This document shows positions 1-7,685 of a DNA stretch of 64,000 bases, piece after piece; the stretch's first letter is position 1, and every line of letters begins with the position of its first letter. The stretch spans positions 19,153-83,152 of the forward strand of contig JAFQIB010000057.1 of NCBI GenBank assembly GCA_017397765.1, in the 5' to 3' direction. The translations under genes and the position numbers were made by a program. The notes under the pieces are model-generated. The model did no database searches, was not told where the DNA came from, and saw only the letters and a program-made list of their open reading frames with translations. This stretch comes from Clostridia bacterium. Lineage in GTDB: Bacteria > Bacillota > Clostridia > Christensenellales > Aristaeellaceae.

Positions 1-716
1 ACAACGTCTCCTTCCATTACGGCGACGACAACACCGAGGTGCTTCACGGCCTGAACCTGCAGGTGGAGCCGGGGCAGTCCATCGCGCTGGTGGGCCCCTC
101 CGGCGCGGGCAAGACCACCCTGTGCAACCTGCTGCCCCGCTTCTACGATGTGACTGGCGGCCGCATCCTCATCGACGGGCAGGATATCCGCACCGTGACG
201 CAGAAGAGTTTGCGCGAGGCCATCGGCGTGGTGCAGCAGGATGTGTACCTCTTTGCCGGCACGGTGTATGAGAACATCGCCTACGGCAAGCCGGGGGCAA
301 CGCTGGAGGAGGTCATCGAGGCGGCGAAGCTGGCCGGCGCGCATGAGTTCATTTCCGCGCTCCCCGATGGCTACCATACCTATACCGGCGAGCGCGGCGT
401 GCGCCTCTCCGGCGGCCAGAAGCAGCGCATTTCCATCGCCCGCGTGTTCCTGAAGAACCCGCCCATCCTCATCCTGGACGAGGCCACCTCCGCGCTGGAC
501 AACGAATCCGAGCATATCGTCCAGCAGAGCCTGGAGAAGCTGGCCCGCGGCCGCACCGTCTTCACCATCGCCCACCGCCTGACCACCATCAAGGGCGCGG
601 ACGTGATCTGGGTGCTGACAGAGAATGGCGTGGAGGAAATGGGCGACCACAAGACCCTTATCGAAAAGGGCGGCATCTACGCCGGGCTGTATGCCATGTA
701 TACCAGCGACCGTTAA
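1..716 (+). CDS. ABC transporter ATP-binding/permease protein, C-terminal part
   Basis: This is the ATPase end of an ABC exporter whose beginning lies before the window; the reading frame is open from base 3, so the GTG at 39 is not the true start. Visible motifs in order are the Walker A loop GPSGAGKTT, the Q-loop region [13 protein letters not shown], the signature LSGGQKQR, Walker [13 protein letters not shown] and the switch histidine in IAHRL. This order and the wording around VYENIAYG are typical of exporters that carry the membrane domain and ATPase in one chain (MsbA/LmrA/MDR type), so the missing part is probably a six-helix membrane domain. The substrate cannot be told from this piece. 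The next gene starts 51 bases downstream on the same strand. Confidence 0.93.
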   Translation, partial: NVSFHYGDDNTEVLHGLNLQVEPGQSIALVGPSGAGKTTLCNLLPRFYDVTGGRILIDGQDIRTVTQKSLREAIGVVQQDVYLFAGTVYENIAYGKPGATLEEVIEAAKLAGAHEFISALPDGYHTYTGERGVRLSGGQKQRISIARVFLKNPPILILDEATSALDNESEHIVQQSLEKLARGRTVFTIAHRLTTIKGADVIWVLTENGVEEMGDHKTLIEKGGIYAGLYAMYTSDR

Positions 717-767
717 ATCATGACTGGGACGCTTTGACCTCTCATGACAAATAAAGGAGGACTCTCC

Positions 768-2219
768 ATGCTTCTCACCAAAGCCACGCAAGCCGATTTT
801 ACCCCTGTCTGTGCCTTGTACCGGGCTGTCTGCGCAGCGATGAACGCTGCAGGTAACGACCAGTGGGTGTGGGGCGAATACCCCAATGAGGACTTTCTGC
901 GCAAGACCCTGGACGCAGATACGCTGTTTGTCGCCCGGGAGGACGACAGGCTCCTGTGCGCTGTGACCGTCGATACCAATTTCGATCCCGAGTATGCCCA
1001 GGTGAACTGGCTCTTCGGCACGAAGCCGGGCGCGTTCCACCGCCTGGCCATTGCGCCGGAAGCGCAGGGCAGGGGCCTGGGCAGGAAGATCATTGCGGAT
1101 ATTTGCGGGATCCTGCGGGCCCAGGGCTGCGATGTGCTGCGCATTGACACCTATTCCCCCAATGAGAATGCACAGAAGCTCTATGCCGCCATCGGCATGC
1201 GCAAGGCGGGCGAGGTGCGCTTCTTCCACCGGGAGCAGCCCTTCTATTGCTTTGAGCTGCCCCTGACGGAGGACTGCCCGATGCTGCCCCTGACCATGCA
1301 TCCCGCCTTCCGCGGCGGCAAGCTGACCCCCTGGGGCGGCGACAAGCTGCGCACGGTCTACGGCAAGCCCATCGCGGAGGTGCCCACCGGCGAAAGCCTT
1401 GAAGTCAGCTGCATCCCCGGCCTGGAGTCCGTGGACGATGCCGGCGTGAAGCTGCCCGAGCTGATCGAAAAGTACGGCGCGCGCTTCGCCGGCAAGTATG
1501 CGGGGGAAACCTTCCCGCTGCTGCTGAAGTTCATTGATGCGGCGGAGAGCCTCTCCGTGCAGGTGCACCCGGACGATCCCTACGCCGGCGCCAACGAGAA
1601 CGGCAAGCTGGGCAAGACCGAGGCCTGGCTCATCCTGGACGCGCCCGCGGGCAGTCAGCTGGTCTACGGCATCAAGGCCGGCACGTCCCTGGCGGCGCTG
1701 CGCACGGCCTGCGAAGCCGGTGCGGCGGTGGAGCCCCTCCTGCGCCGGGTGGACGTGAAGCCCGGCGACGTATGCTTCATCCCGGCGGGCTGCGTGCATG
1801 CCATCGGCGCGGGGATCATGCTCTATGAGATCCAGCAGTCCTCCGACGTGACCTACCGCTTCTATGACTGGGATCGGGTGGACAAGAATGGCAACCGCCG
1901 CGAGCTGCACATCGACAGGGCGCTGGACGTGACCGACCTGGAATTCACCCTCGATCCCATCCCTGCGCCGGACGCGCCCGTTGCCCGCGTGCTGGACGAA
2001 ACCTACTTCACCCTCGACCTGATGAAGGTCAGTGCGGAGCAGGCAGTGCCTGCGATCAACCACTTCGGCATGCTGACGGTGCTGGAGGGCGAAATGTCCC
2101 TTTGCTGGCAGGGCGGCTGCCGCAAGCTGGCAAAGGGCGAGAGCCTCTATGTGCCCGCCGCCGCACCGGCGCTGACCCTCAAGGGCACCGGCCGCGCAGC
2201 CCTCTCCATGCCGCAGTAA
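768..2219 (+). CDS. GNAT acetyltransferase fused to class I mannose-6-phosphate isomerase
   Basis: One continuous frame joins two enzymes. Residues about 1-166 are a GNAT N-acetyltransferase domain with the acetyl-CoA loop AQGRGLGRK followed by a typical NENAQKLYAAIGM ending. Residues about 170-483 are a class I phosphomannose isomerase with the metal-site segments SVQVHPDD, KTEAW and CVHAIG. The isomerase interconverts mannose-6-phosphate and fructose-6-phosphate; the acetyltransferase substrate is unknown. I chose the ATG at 768, which sits 7 bases after AAAGGAGG; an ATG 24 bases earlier lacks a ribosome site. The isomerase half begins with MLPLTMHPAF, which looks like a former independent start, so a lost stop codon could have created the fusion. 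No stop is visible between the halves. The following membrane-protein gene begins 16 bases later and is probably cotranscribed. Confidence 0.88.
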   Translation: MLLTKATQADFTPVCALYRAVCAAMNAAGNDQWVWGEYPNEDFLRKTLDADTLFVAREDDRLLCAVTVDTNFDPEYAQVNWLFGTKPGAFHRLAIAPEAQGRGLGRKIIADICGILRAQGCDVLRIDTYSPNENAQKLYAAIGMRKAGEVRFFHREQPFYCFELPLTEDCPMLPLTMHPAFRGGKLTPWGGDKLRTVYGKPIAEVPTGESLEVSCIPGLESVDDAGVKLPELIEKYGARFAGKYAGETFPLLLKFIDAAESLSVQVHPDDPYAGANENGKLGKTEAWLILDAPAGSQLVYGIKAGTSLAALRTACEAGAAVEPLLRRVDVKPGDVCFIPAGCVHAIGAGIMLYEIQQSSDVTYRFYDWDRVDKNGNRRELHIDRALDVTDLEFTLDPIPAPDAPVARVLDETYFTLDLMKVSAEQAVPAINHFGMLTVLEGEMSLCWQGGCRKLAKGESLYVPAAAPALTLKGTGRAALSMPQ

Positions 2220-2235
2220 ATATCAGGAAATAGAA

Positions 2236-2649
2236 ATGAAAGAACTGTTGTCAAAGCTCAAGGAAAATCTGACCGGGGACAAGCTGAAGCAGAACCTGAA
2301 AAAGACGCTGCAGTTCATCGCCAATCCCCGTTTGCTCCTGTGCTGGCTGGTGGCATGGGTGATCACCAACGGCTGGTCCTACATCCTCTTCGGGATCGGC
2401 ACCTATTATGAGATCGAGTGGATGATCGGCGTGGCGGGGGCGTATCTGGCGTTCCTGTGGCTGCCGATCTCCCCGGAAAAGCTGGTGACGGCGGCGATTG
2501 CCATTGCGCTGCTGCGCTGGCTGTTCCCCAGTGACCAGAAGACCCTGGCCGTGCTGCGCGGCTGGTATGAAAAGGCGAAGGCTGCCGTCCATACCTGCCG
2601 GGAGAAAAAAGCGGCCGAAAGGGCGGCGGAGCGCGAAGAGAACAGCTGA
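2236..2649 (+). CDS. Small integral membrane protein of unknown function
   Basis: A 137-residue protein with a basic amphipathic N-terminus (about 1-28), then two or three hydrophobic stretches (about 32-55, 58-77 and 80-95) and a charged C-terminal tail rich in Lys, Glu and Arg. I do not recognise the family. It starts 16 bases after the GNAT-isomerase gene and has only a weak ribosome site (CAGGAAA), so it may depend on coupled or readthrough translation from the upstream gene. The membrane topology suggests an inner-membrane protein with a cytoplasmic tail. No catalytic motif is visible. It could be an accessory membrane protein of the preceding operon, but nothing in the sequence proves that. 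Confidence 0.6.
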   Translation: MKELLSKLKENLTGDKLKQNLKKTLQFIANPRLLLCWLVAWVITNGWSYILFGIGTYYEIEWMIGVAGAYLAFLWLPISPEKLVTAAIAIALLRWLFPSDQKTLAVLRGWYEKAKAAVHTCREKKAAERAAEREENS

Positions 2650-2725
2650 TTCATGCTGCCTTCACATTTGCCCCGTATGCTGATGCGGCATGCCCTGTCA
2701 AATCCATCTGAAAGGAAGACCTCCG

Positions 2726-3646
2726 ATGCGACCTGTGATTCCCGCCTATGAGTTCCGCCGGCGCGCCCGCGAGGCGATGAAGCCGGTGATGAACGTATTC
2801 ATCCTGGTGACGCTCATTGCCATGCTGCCCGGCCTGATCGGCAATATCCTGACGATCCTGACCGACAGCGATCCTTCCGCTGCGCTGATGGAATTGTACA
2901 CGGAGGAAAGAATGACTGCCGTGCTCGGCCAGGATGCTGCTGCATCTGACGCGGCGGTGGCGGAGATCAGCGGCGGCATGGGGAAGTTCCTGCAGGAAAA
3001 GTGGCCCTTCATGGCGCTGAACCTGATGATCACGCTGCTCTTTGGCCCGGTGCTCGGCCTGGGCTTCCATCATGCCTGCCTGCGGGTCATCCGCCGTCAG
3101 GAGATCTCTGTGGGCACGGTGCTGGAGCGGCTGCCCCTGTTTTTCAAGGCCATCGGGCTGGAAGTGACGGTGGCTCTGAAGATCTTCCTGTGGATGCTGC
3201 CGGGCCTCCTGCTGACCATGGCGGCGGCAGTGGTGATCCTCCTGGAGCCGACGGTGGGCGCGCTGCTGCTGGTGGCAGCCATGGCGGTCTATATCGTGCT
3301 GATGGTCCGGGCCATGTTCCGCTACCACCTGGCGCCCTATATCATCGCGGACGAACCGGCGTGCGGCATCCGCGCCGCCATCCGCCGCAGCGCGCAGGTG
3401 ATGAAGGGCCGGAAGCTGGAGCTCTTCGGGCTGCAGCTGTCCTTTGTCGGCTGGCGGCTGCTGCTGTCCATGGGACAGACGCTGCTGCTGGGGATGCTCG
3501 GCTCCGTGCTGGGCATGGCGCTGGGCATGTTTGCATCCGTGTTCCTCCAGATGTACATGTATCTGGCGGAGGCCTCCTTCTATCAGGCCTATGCGGTGGG
3601 CCCTGTGGAGGCACAGATGCCGGAAGCGGAAGACCTGGCTGACTGA
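2726..3646 (+). CDS. DUF975-like integral membrane protein
   Basis: A 306-residue membrane protein. It opens with a basic stretch (EFRRRAREAMKP), followed by a hydrophobic helix, a polar region around residues 50-95 and at least four more long hydrophobic segments. The pattern of a short basic N-terminus, a C-terminal block of paired helices and an ISxRSAQVMKGRKLELFGLQ-like segment resembles the DUF975 family of Firmicutes membrane proteins; a second gene of the same style lies at 38196. The family has no established function. The start was set at 2726 because AAAGGAAG lies 7 bases upstream; a longer version from 2690 has no ribosome site. It is the last gene before the terminator at 3681. 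Confidence 0.7.
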   Translation: MRPVIPAYEFRRRAREAMKPVMNVFILVTLIAMLPGLIGNILTILTDSDPSAALMELYTEERMTAVLGQDAAASDAAVAEISGGMGKFLQEKWPFMALNLMITLLFGPVLGLGFHHACLRVIRRQEISVGTVLERLPLFFKAIGLEVTVALKIFLWMLPGLLLTMAAAVVILLEPTVGALLLVAAMAVYIVLMVRAMFRYHLAPYIIADEPACGIRAAIRRSAQVMKGRKLELFGLQLSFVGWRLLLSMGQTLLLGMLGSVLGMALGMFASVFLQMYMYLAEASFYQAYAVGPVEAQMPEAEDLAD

Positions 3647-3680
3647 AATGACGGAATGTTGCCATAAAAATGCATAATTA

Positions 3681-3724
3681 CCCGGACGGAAATCGGGAAA
3701 TCCCGGATGCCGTCCGGGGTTTTT
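3681..3724 (+). terminator. Rho-independent terminator
   Basis: CCCGGACGG at 3681-3689 pairs with CCGTCCGGG at 3710-3718 and is followed by GTTTTT. It closes the operon ending at 3646. Confidence 0.85.
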
Positions 3725-3766
3725 GCAGGATGATCCTGCACGAATTGCATTTTTTCTGCATTTTGC

Positions 3767-3795
3767 TTGATTTTGATAGGGGCGGGCAGTATAAT
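3767..3795 (+). promoter_or_regulatory. Sigma-A-type promoter for the aminotransferase
   Basis: TTGATT (3767-3772) and TATAAT (3790-3795) are 17 bases apart, placing the start of transcription near 3802, at the first base of the folded leader described next. Confidence 0.75.
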
Positions 3796-3800
3796 GGAGC

Positions 3801-3841
3801 ACATCAGCTGCTTCGGCTGTCCTGCTTTTTGCAGGAGATGT
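3801..3841 (+). promoter_or_regulatory. Folded 5' leader: predicted three-way junction
   Basis: ACATC (3801-3805) pairs with GATGT (3837-3841). The closed segment holds two hairpins, 3806-3818 with a CTT loop and TCCTGC/GCAGGA (3820-3825 with 3831-3836) with a TTTTT loop. The structure begins at about the first transcribed base and ends before the ribosome site at 3855-3861. It may stabilise the transcript or sense a ligand; it does not match a riboswitch class I know. Confidence 0.5.
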
Positions 3842-3869
3842 CAGAGTATCATGCAGGAGGTCTTCTGTT

Positions 3870-5081
3870 ATGTCACTTGCAGTTTCCCATCGCTGTCAGG
3901 CGATTGCTCCCTCTCCCACGCTGGCCATCGACGCGCGTGCCAAGGAAATGAAGGCGCGGGGCGTGGATGTGATCGGCTTCGGCGCGGGCGAGCCGGATTT
4001 CCCCACGCCGGCCCATATTATTGAAGCGGCCAAGGAAGCGCTGGACAAGGGCATGACCCGTTATACCCCGGCCTCCGGCACCTTCGAGCTGCGCAAGGCC
4101 ATCTGCGACAAGCTGGAGCGGGATAACGACCTCTTCTACAAGCCCCAGGACATCGTCGTGTCCTCCGGCGCCAAGCACAGCCTGTACAACATCTTCCAGG
4201 CCATTATCGATCCGGGCGACGAGGTGCTGATCCCCACGCCCTGCTGGGTCTCCTATCCTGAGATGGTGCGCATGGCCGGCGGCGTGCCGGTATATATTCC
4301 TACGGATGAATCCACCGACTTCATCCCCACCAAGAAGGATATCGCCTCCCGCGTCACCCGCCGCACCAAGGCGATGATCATCACCAGCCCCTCCAACCCC
4401 AACGGCAGCATCTGGCCTGAGGACATGCTGCGCTTTGTGGCGGATCTGGCAGTGAGCCATCCCTTCTATGTGGTGTCCGACGAGATCTACGAGAAGCTGA
4501 TCTATGATGGCAGGAAGCATTTCTCCATCGCCAACTGCTCGGAGGAGATCAAGAACCAGACCTTCGTGGTCAACGGCATGTCCAAGGCCTACGCCATGAC
4601 CGGCTGGCGCATCGGCTATGTGGCCGGCCCCCTGCAGGAGATCAAGGCCATGACCTCCTTCCAGTCCCACGCGACCTCCAATGCCAATGCCATTGCCCAG
4701 TATGCGGCGATGAAGGCCCTGGAGAGCGGCGACGAGTGCATCACGCCCATGGTGGCCGAATTCCAGGCCCGCCGCGACGCGATGGTGGAGAAGATCAACC
4801 AGATTCCCGGCCTGTCCTGCCGCAAGCCCCAGGGCGCCTTCTACATCATGCTGAACATCAAGCAGATCTTCGGCAAGAGCTACAACGGCCGCGTGATTGA
4901 GACCTCCAAGACCTTTGCCGAGCTGCTGCTGGCGGAGAAGCATGTGGCGGTCGTGCCCGGCATTGCCTTTGAAGCCGAGGGCTTCTGCCGCCTGAGCTAC
5001 GCCTGCTCCATGGAGCACTGCATGGAGGGCCTCAACCGCATCGAGGCCTTCGTCAACGAACTGACCGACGCGCCCTGGTAA
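3870..5081 (+). CDS. Class I/II pyridoxal-phosphate aminotransferase (aspartate aminotransferase type)
   Basis: A 403-residue fold-type I aminotransferase, full length for the family. It shows GAGEPDFPTP near residue 38, TSPSNPNG at 172-179 for substrate and phosphate contacts, the cofactor-binding aspartate in SDEIYEKL (D204, Y207), the lysine that forms the Schiff base in SKAYAMTGWR (K239) and the carboxylate-binding arginine in FCRLSYA. The wording is that of the Firmicutes aspartate/tyrosine/aromatic transaminase group (AspC/PatA-like), moving amino groups between aspartate or related amino acids and 2-oxoglutarate; exact substrate cannot be fixed. The start at 3870 follows GCAGGAGG by a good distance. 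It has its own promoter and folded leader and is followed by 207 bases holding a hairpin repeat. Confidence 0.9.
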   Translation: MSLAVSHRCQAIAPSPTLAIDARAKEMKARGVDVIGFGAGEPDFPTPAHIIEAAKEALDKGMTRYTPASGTFELRKAICDKLERDNDLFYKPQDIVVSSGAKHSLYNIFQAIIDPGDEVLIPTPCWVSYPEMVRMAGGVPVYIPTDESTDFIPTKKDIASRVTRRTKAMIITSPSNPNGSIWPEDMLRFVADLAVSHPFYVVSDEIYEKLIYDGRKHFSIANCSEEIKNQTFVVNGMSKAYAMTGWRIGYVAGPLQEIKAMTSFQSHATSNANAIAQYAAMKALESGDECITPMVAEFQARRDAMVEKINQIPGLSCRKPQGAFYIMLNIKQIFGKSYNGRVIETSKTFAELLLAEKHVAVVPGIAFEAEGFCRLSYACSMEHCMEGLNRIEAFVNELTDAPW

Positions 5082-5194
5082 GCCTTGCCGGGGAGTGCCG
5101 GGGAGCCCCCGGCGGGGCGGCACGCGTTTGGGGCAGGATTTCTTTCCTGAGGACCTGACGCGGGCGGCCTGGGGCTGATGCCGCAGTCGGCTTT

Positions 5195-5216
5195 CCGCGC
5201 CCTCATGGCGCGGGCT
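5195..5216 (+). repeat. Short intergenic hairpin repeat, copy 1
   Basis: This 22-base sequence (CCGCGCC, loop CTCAT, GGCGCGG, then GCT... context) occurs identically at 6813-6834, and the bases after both copies remain similar (GGCTGGG). The arms pair perfectly. There is no T-run. Confidence 0.75.
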
Positions 5217-5288
5217 GCACGGCTGGGTGAAACCGTGGCGGGCATGCCCGACTGCCTTTCCTACACGATCAAACGGAGGAACCTTTTC

Positions 5289-6683
5289 ATGCTCGAATTC
5301 AACAACAACAAAAACCTCCTGATGCAGGCGCGCTATCAGTATGAGCTGCAGGATGTGGAGGAGCCCAATCTTTATCGGGATATCTTTGATTATCAGTCCA
5401 TCCCCAAGGTGCCCTTCAACATGCGTACCGTGCCCATGGACATGCCTGAGGAGATCTGGATGACCGACACCACCTTCCGGGACGGTCAGCAGTCTGTCAG
5501 CCCCTTCACGGTGGATCAGATCGTGCATCTCTTCAAGCTGATCAACCGTCTGGGCGGCCCCAAGGGCCTGGTGCGCCAGTCCGAGTTCTTCGTGTATACC
5601 GAGAAGGACAAGGCGGCGCTGCATGCCTGTCAGGATCTGGGGCTGAAGTTCCCCGAGATCACCACCTGGATCCGCGCCAATGAGAAGGACTTTGAGCTGG
5701 TGAAGAACGAGGGCATCGCGGAGACCGGCATCCTTGTGTCCTGCTCGGACTACCACATCTTCAAGAAGATGCACCTGACCCGTCGCCAGGCGATGGATAA
5801 GTATCTGGGCATCGTCAAGGCGGCGCTTTCCCGCGGCATCAAGCCCCGCTGCCACTTTGAGGACATCACCCGCGCGGACTTCTACGGCTTTGTGCTGCCC
5901 TTTGCCGAGGAGCTGATGAAGCTCACCAACGAATCCGGCATCCCGATCAAGATCCGCGCCTGTGACACCATGGGCTACGGCGTGCCCTTCGGCGGCGCCG
6001 CCACGCCCCGCAGCGTGCCCGGCATCATTTACGGTCTGCACCACTATGCCCGCATCCCCTCTGCGCAGCTGGAGTGGCACGGTCACAACGATTTCCACAA
6101 GGTTGTGGCCAATGCGGACGCGGCCTGGCTGTACGGCTGCTCCTCCATCAACTGCTCCATCCTGGGTATTGGCGAGCGCACCGGCAACTGTCCTCTGGAG
6201 GCCATGGCGATTGAGTACGCCAGCCTGCGCGGCACTACCGACGGCATGGATCTGACTGCCATCACCGAAATGGCGGACTACATGGAGCGGGAGATCGGTC
6301 TGGAGATCAGCCCCCGTCAGCCCTTTGTCGGCCGTCACTTCAATGTTACCCGGGCCGGTATTCACGCCGACGGTCTGCTCAAGGACGAGGAGATCTACAA
6401 CATTTTCGATACCAAGACCATCCTCAACCGTCCTGCGCTGGTGGCAGTGGACGCCACCTCCGGCCTGGCCGGTGTGGCCCACTGGCTCAACAGCTATTTC
6501 CGCCTGAAGGATCATCACGTCATCGCCAAGACCGATCCCCTGGTGGTGGCTGTTCGCGAGCAGGTGGCGGAGCTGTACGCGCAGGGCCGCAACACCGTCA
6601 TGGGAGACGAGGAACTCGAAATCATGGTTCGCAACTGCGACGTCGAACGCTACGAACGTCTCATCTTCCACAAATCCCACTAA
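5289..6683 (+). CDS. DRE-TIM (HMGL-like) enzyme of the isopropylmalate/homocitrate synthase group, candidate Re-citrate synthase
   Basis: A 464-residue cytoplasmic protein. The catalytic opening TTFRDGQQS (R64, D65) and the metal-binding WHGHNDFH segment are those of the DRE-TIM metallolyases, which condense acetyl-CoA with a keto acid or cleave the product. The N-terminal ~55 residues (LYRDIFDYQSIPKVPFN) are longer than in standard LeuA, and the C-terminal LeuA regulatory domain is absent; this shape matches proteins in anaerobic Clostridia that include Re-citrate synthase. That function is an inference: a 2-isopropylmalate or homocitrate synthase activity is possible. The start was set at 5289 because GGAGG lies 9 bases upstream; a longer version from 5178 would run through a repeat. 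Two hairpin repeats and a terminator follow. Confidence 0.75.
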   Translation: MLEFNNNKNLLMQARYQYELQDVEEPNLYRDIFDYQSIPKVPFNMRTVPMDMPEEIWMTDTTFRDGQQSVSPFTVDQIVHLFKLINRLGGPKGLVRQSEFFVYTEKDKAALHACQDLGLKFPEITTWIRANEKDFELVKNEGIAETGILVSCSDYHIFKKMHLTRRQAMDKYLGIVKAALSRGIKPRCHFEDITRADFYGFVLPFAEELMKLTNESGIPIKIRACDTMGYGVPFGGAATPRSVPGIIYGLHHYARIPSAQLEWHGHNDFHKVVANADAAWLYGCSSINCSILGIGERTGNCPLEAMAIEYASLRGTTDGMDLTAITEMADYMEREIGLEISPRQPFVGRHFNVTRAGIHADGLLKDEEIYNIFDTKTILNRPALVAVDATSGLAGVAHWLNSYFRLKDHHVIAKTDPLVVAVREQVAELYAQGRNTVMGDEELEIMVRNCDVERYERLIFHKSH

Positions 6684-6736
6684 GGGGCGCTGCCCCTTAG
6701 AACCCTGCCAGAGGGGTATCACCCCTCTGGACTCCC
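6682..6736 (+). repeat. Double-hairpin intergenic repeat, family R1, copy 1
   Basis: Two hairpins directly after the stop codon: AAGGGGC/GCCCCTT with loop GCT, and CCAGAGGGG/CCCCTCTGG with loop TATCA, ending in ACTCCC. A second copy lies at 37959-38012, also right after a stop codon, with compensating changes in the first stem. No T-run. Confidence 0.8.
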
Positions 6737-6812
6737 AGGGCGCGTTGCGGCTGGGCGGGCTTTTTGGGGTTGGTTCCGCGAGGGACTTGGGCGCGGAGGC
6801 GGCGTTGGCTGG

Positions 6813-6834
6813 CCGCGCCCTCATGGCGCGGGCT
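6813..6834 (+). repeat. Short intergenic hairpin repeat, copy 2
   Basis: Identical to 5195-5216; both copies flank the HMGL-like gene and could recombine to delete it. Confidence 0.75.
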
Positions 6835-6878
6835 ACAGGGCTGGGCGGTGGCCTGGCTGGAAGAGTACGAATTGTATA

Positions 6879-6906
6879 CGCTCCGGAGGGTTCCGGGGCG
6901 TTTTTT
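6879..6906 (+). terminator. Rho-independent terminator
   Basis: CGCTCCGGA (6879-6887) pairs with TCCGGGGCG (6892-6900, one G-T pair) and is followed by six T. The rest of the space to 7084 holds a fragment at 6941-6992 (AGGCTCTCCC...CTGACTGAGAGGGC) that folds and resembles widespread Clostridia intergenic repeats, but no gene. Confidence 0.8.
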
Positions 6907-7084
6907 GTGTCAGAGGGGCGGTGCGTGTGAAATACACACCAAAAGGCTCTCCCTACGCGAGCGTTGTCAGCGGTAGCTGACTGAGAGGGCACCCTGCAGC
7001 GCCAATCGCTGGGAAGCATGCTTTGCAAAATGGTTTTTCGATCTCATTCGCTCCGGATGCGGCTGCCCCCGGGGCGTTTCGGTT

Positions 7085-7321
7085 TTATAGCCGCAGGCGC
7101 AGCAGGTCGCTGGCAGGGATGCGGAAGTAGGCAGCGGCGTAAAAAATCGGGTCGGGACGGATGCCTTTGGGAAGATGACCGGCTTCGATGGCGTTCAGTG
7201 TCCGGGAGGACACATGCAGGATGGCGGCCATGGCCCGCTTGCTCAGCTGGTGCTGCTGGCGCAGGACGGTCAGGTTGTGGCACAGGTTGTCAAATTCGGG
7301 GCTGTCGAAGGGCGTGGACAT
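7085..7321 (-). CDS. XRE-family helix-turn-helix regulator
   Basis: A 78-residue protein consisting of little more than an XRE/Cro-type DNA-binding domain: LTVLRQQHQLSKRAMAAILHVSSRTLNAIEAGHLP gives helices 1-4, followed by a short tail. The start at 7321 (MSTPF) follows AAAGGAGG by 6 bases; a longer frame to 7378 has no ribosome site. The gene is divergent from a second XRE gene at 7471, and the space between holds palindromes, so the two are likely to control each other or themselves. No partner toxin or phage gene is adjacent. Target genes are unknown. Confidence 0.75.
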   Translation of the reverse strand: MSTPFDSPEFDNLCHNLTVLRQQHQLSKRAMAAILHVSSRTLNAIEAGHLPKGIRPDPIFYAAAYFRIPASDLLRLRL

Positions 7322-7470
7322 GGGGAGACCTCCTTTGCGTGATAGTGATGGTTTAGCTTCAGTTTTGTCTACAACCAATGGTTGTACAAATTAACTTACC
7401 ACTAATAGTAGTAAAAGTCAATACAACTATTTGTGGTAAGGTATTATGGTTGTGGATAGGAGGGAGCTAC
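7322..7470. promoter_or_regulatory. Divergent control region with palindromic operators
   Basis: ACAACCA-A-TGGTTGT at 7371-7385 is a perfect inverted repeat, overlapping a second one, TTGT-CT-ACAA, at 7365-7374. A reverse-strand promoter TTGACT/17 bp/TAAGTT (7416-7421 and 7393-7398) reads toward the gene at 7321 so its transcript start lies beside the operators. The DNA is distinctly A+T-rich. Confidence 0.5.
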
Positions 7471-7665
7471 ATGTATCGCATTCGTGATTTGCGGGAGGAC
7501 CGTGATTTGTCACAAAAGGAAGTTGCTGCCTATTTACACATTTCTCAGCAATGTTACAGCAAAATCGAAACAGGTCGCATGGATATTACTGGTGAGCGAC
7601 TGCTCCAGCTGGCGAAGCTTTACGATGTGACCACAGACTATATCCTCGGAATTACCAGTGAATAA
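7471..7665 (+). CDS. Small XRE-family helix-turn-helix regulator
   Basis: A 64-residue single-domain repressor: IRDLREDRDLSQKEVAAYLHISQQCYSKIETGRMDITGERLLQLAKLYDVTTDYILG-type XRE fold (quoted in parts: RDLREDRDLSQKEVAAYLHI, then QCYSKIETGR). The ATG at 7471 lies 7 bases after TAGGAGGG. A longer frame beginning 7378 runs through the operator region and is unlikely. It precedes gluQRS by 20 bases and may be cotranscribed with it, but it more likely controls its own divergent promoter region. The codon usage is more A+T-rich than in neighbours, which hints at a mobile origin. Confidence 0.78.
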   Translation: MYRIRDLREDRDLSQKEVAAYLHISQQCYSKIETGRMDITGERLLQLAKLYDVTTDYILGITSE

Positions 7666-7685
7666 GTCCGAAAGGAGGCGTCCTC

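Noticed and set aside
3873-7028. Very long reverse-strand open frame (over 1000 codons) opposite the aminotransferase and HMGL-like genes
   Set aside because: It mirrors the codon pattern of the real forward genes, has no ribosome site, and its protein is low-complexity His/Gln/Gly-rich. The same holds for long reverse frames at 19691-22894, 25193-28984 and 30445-33309.
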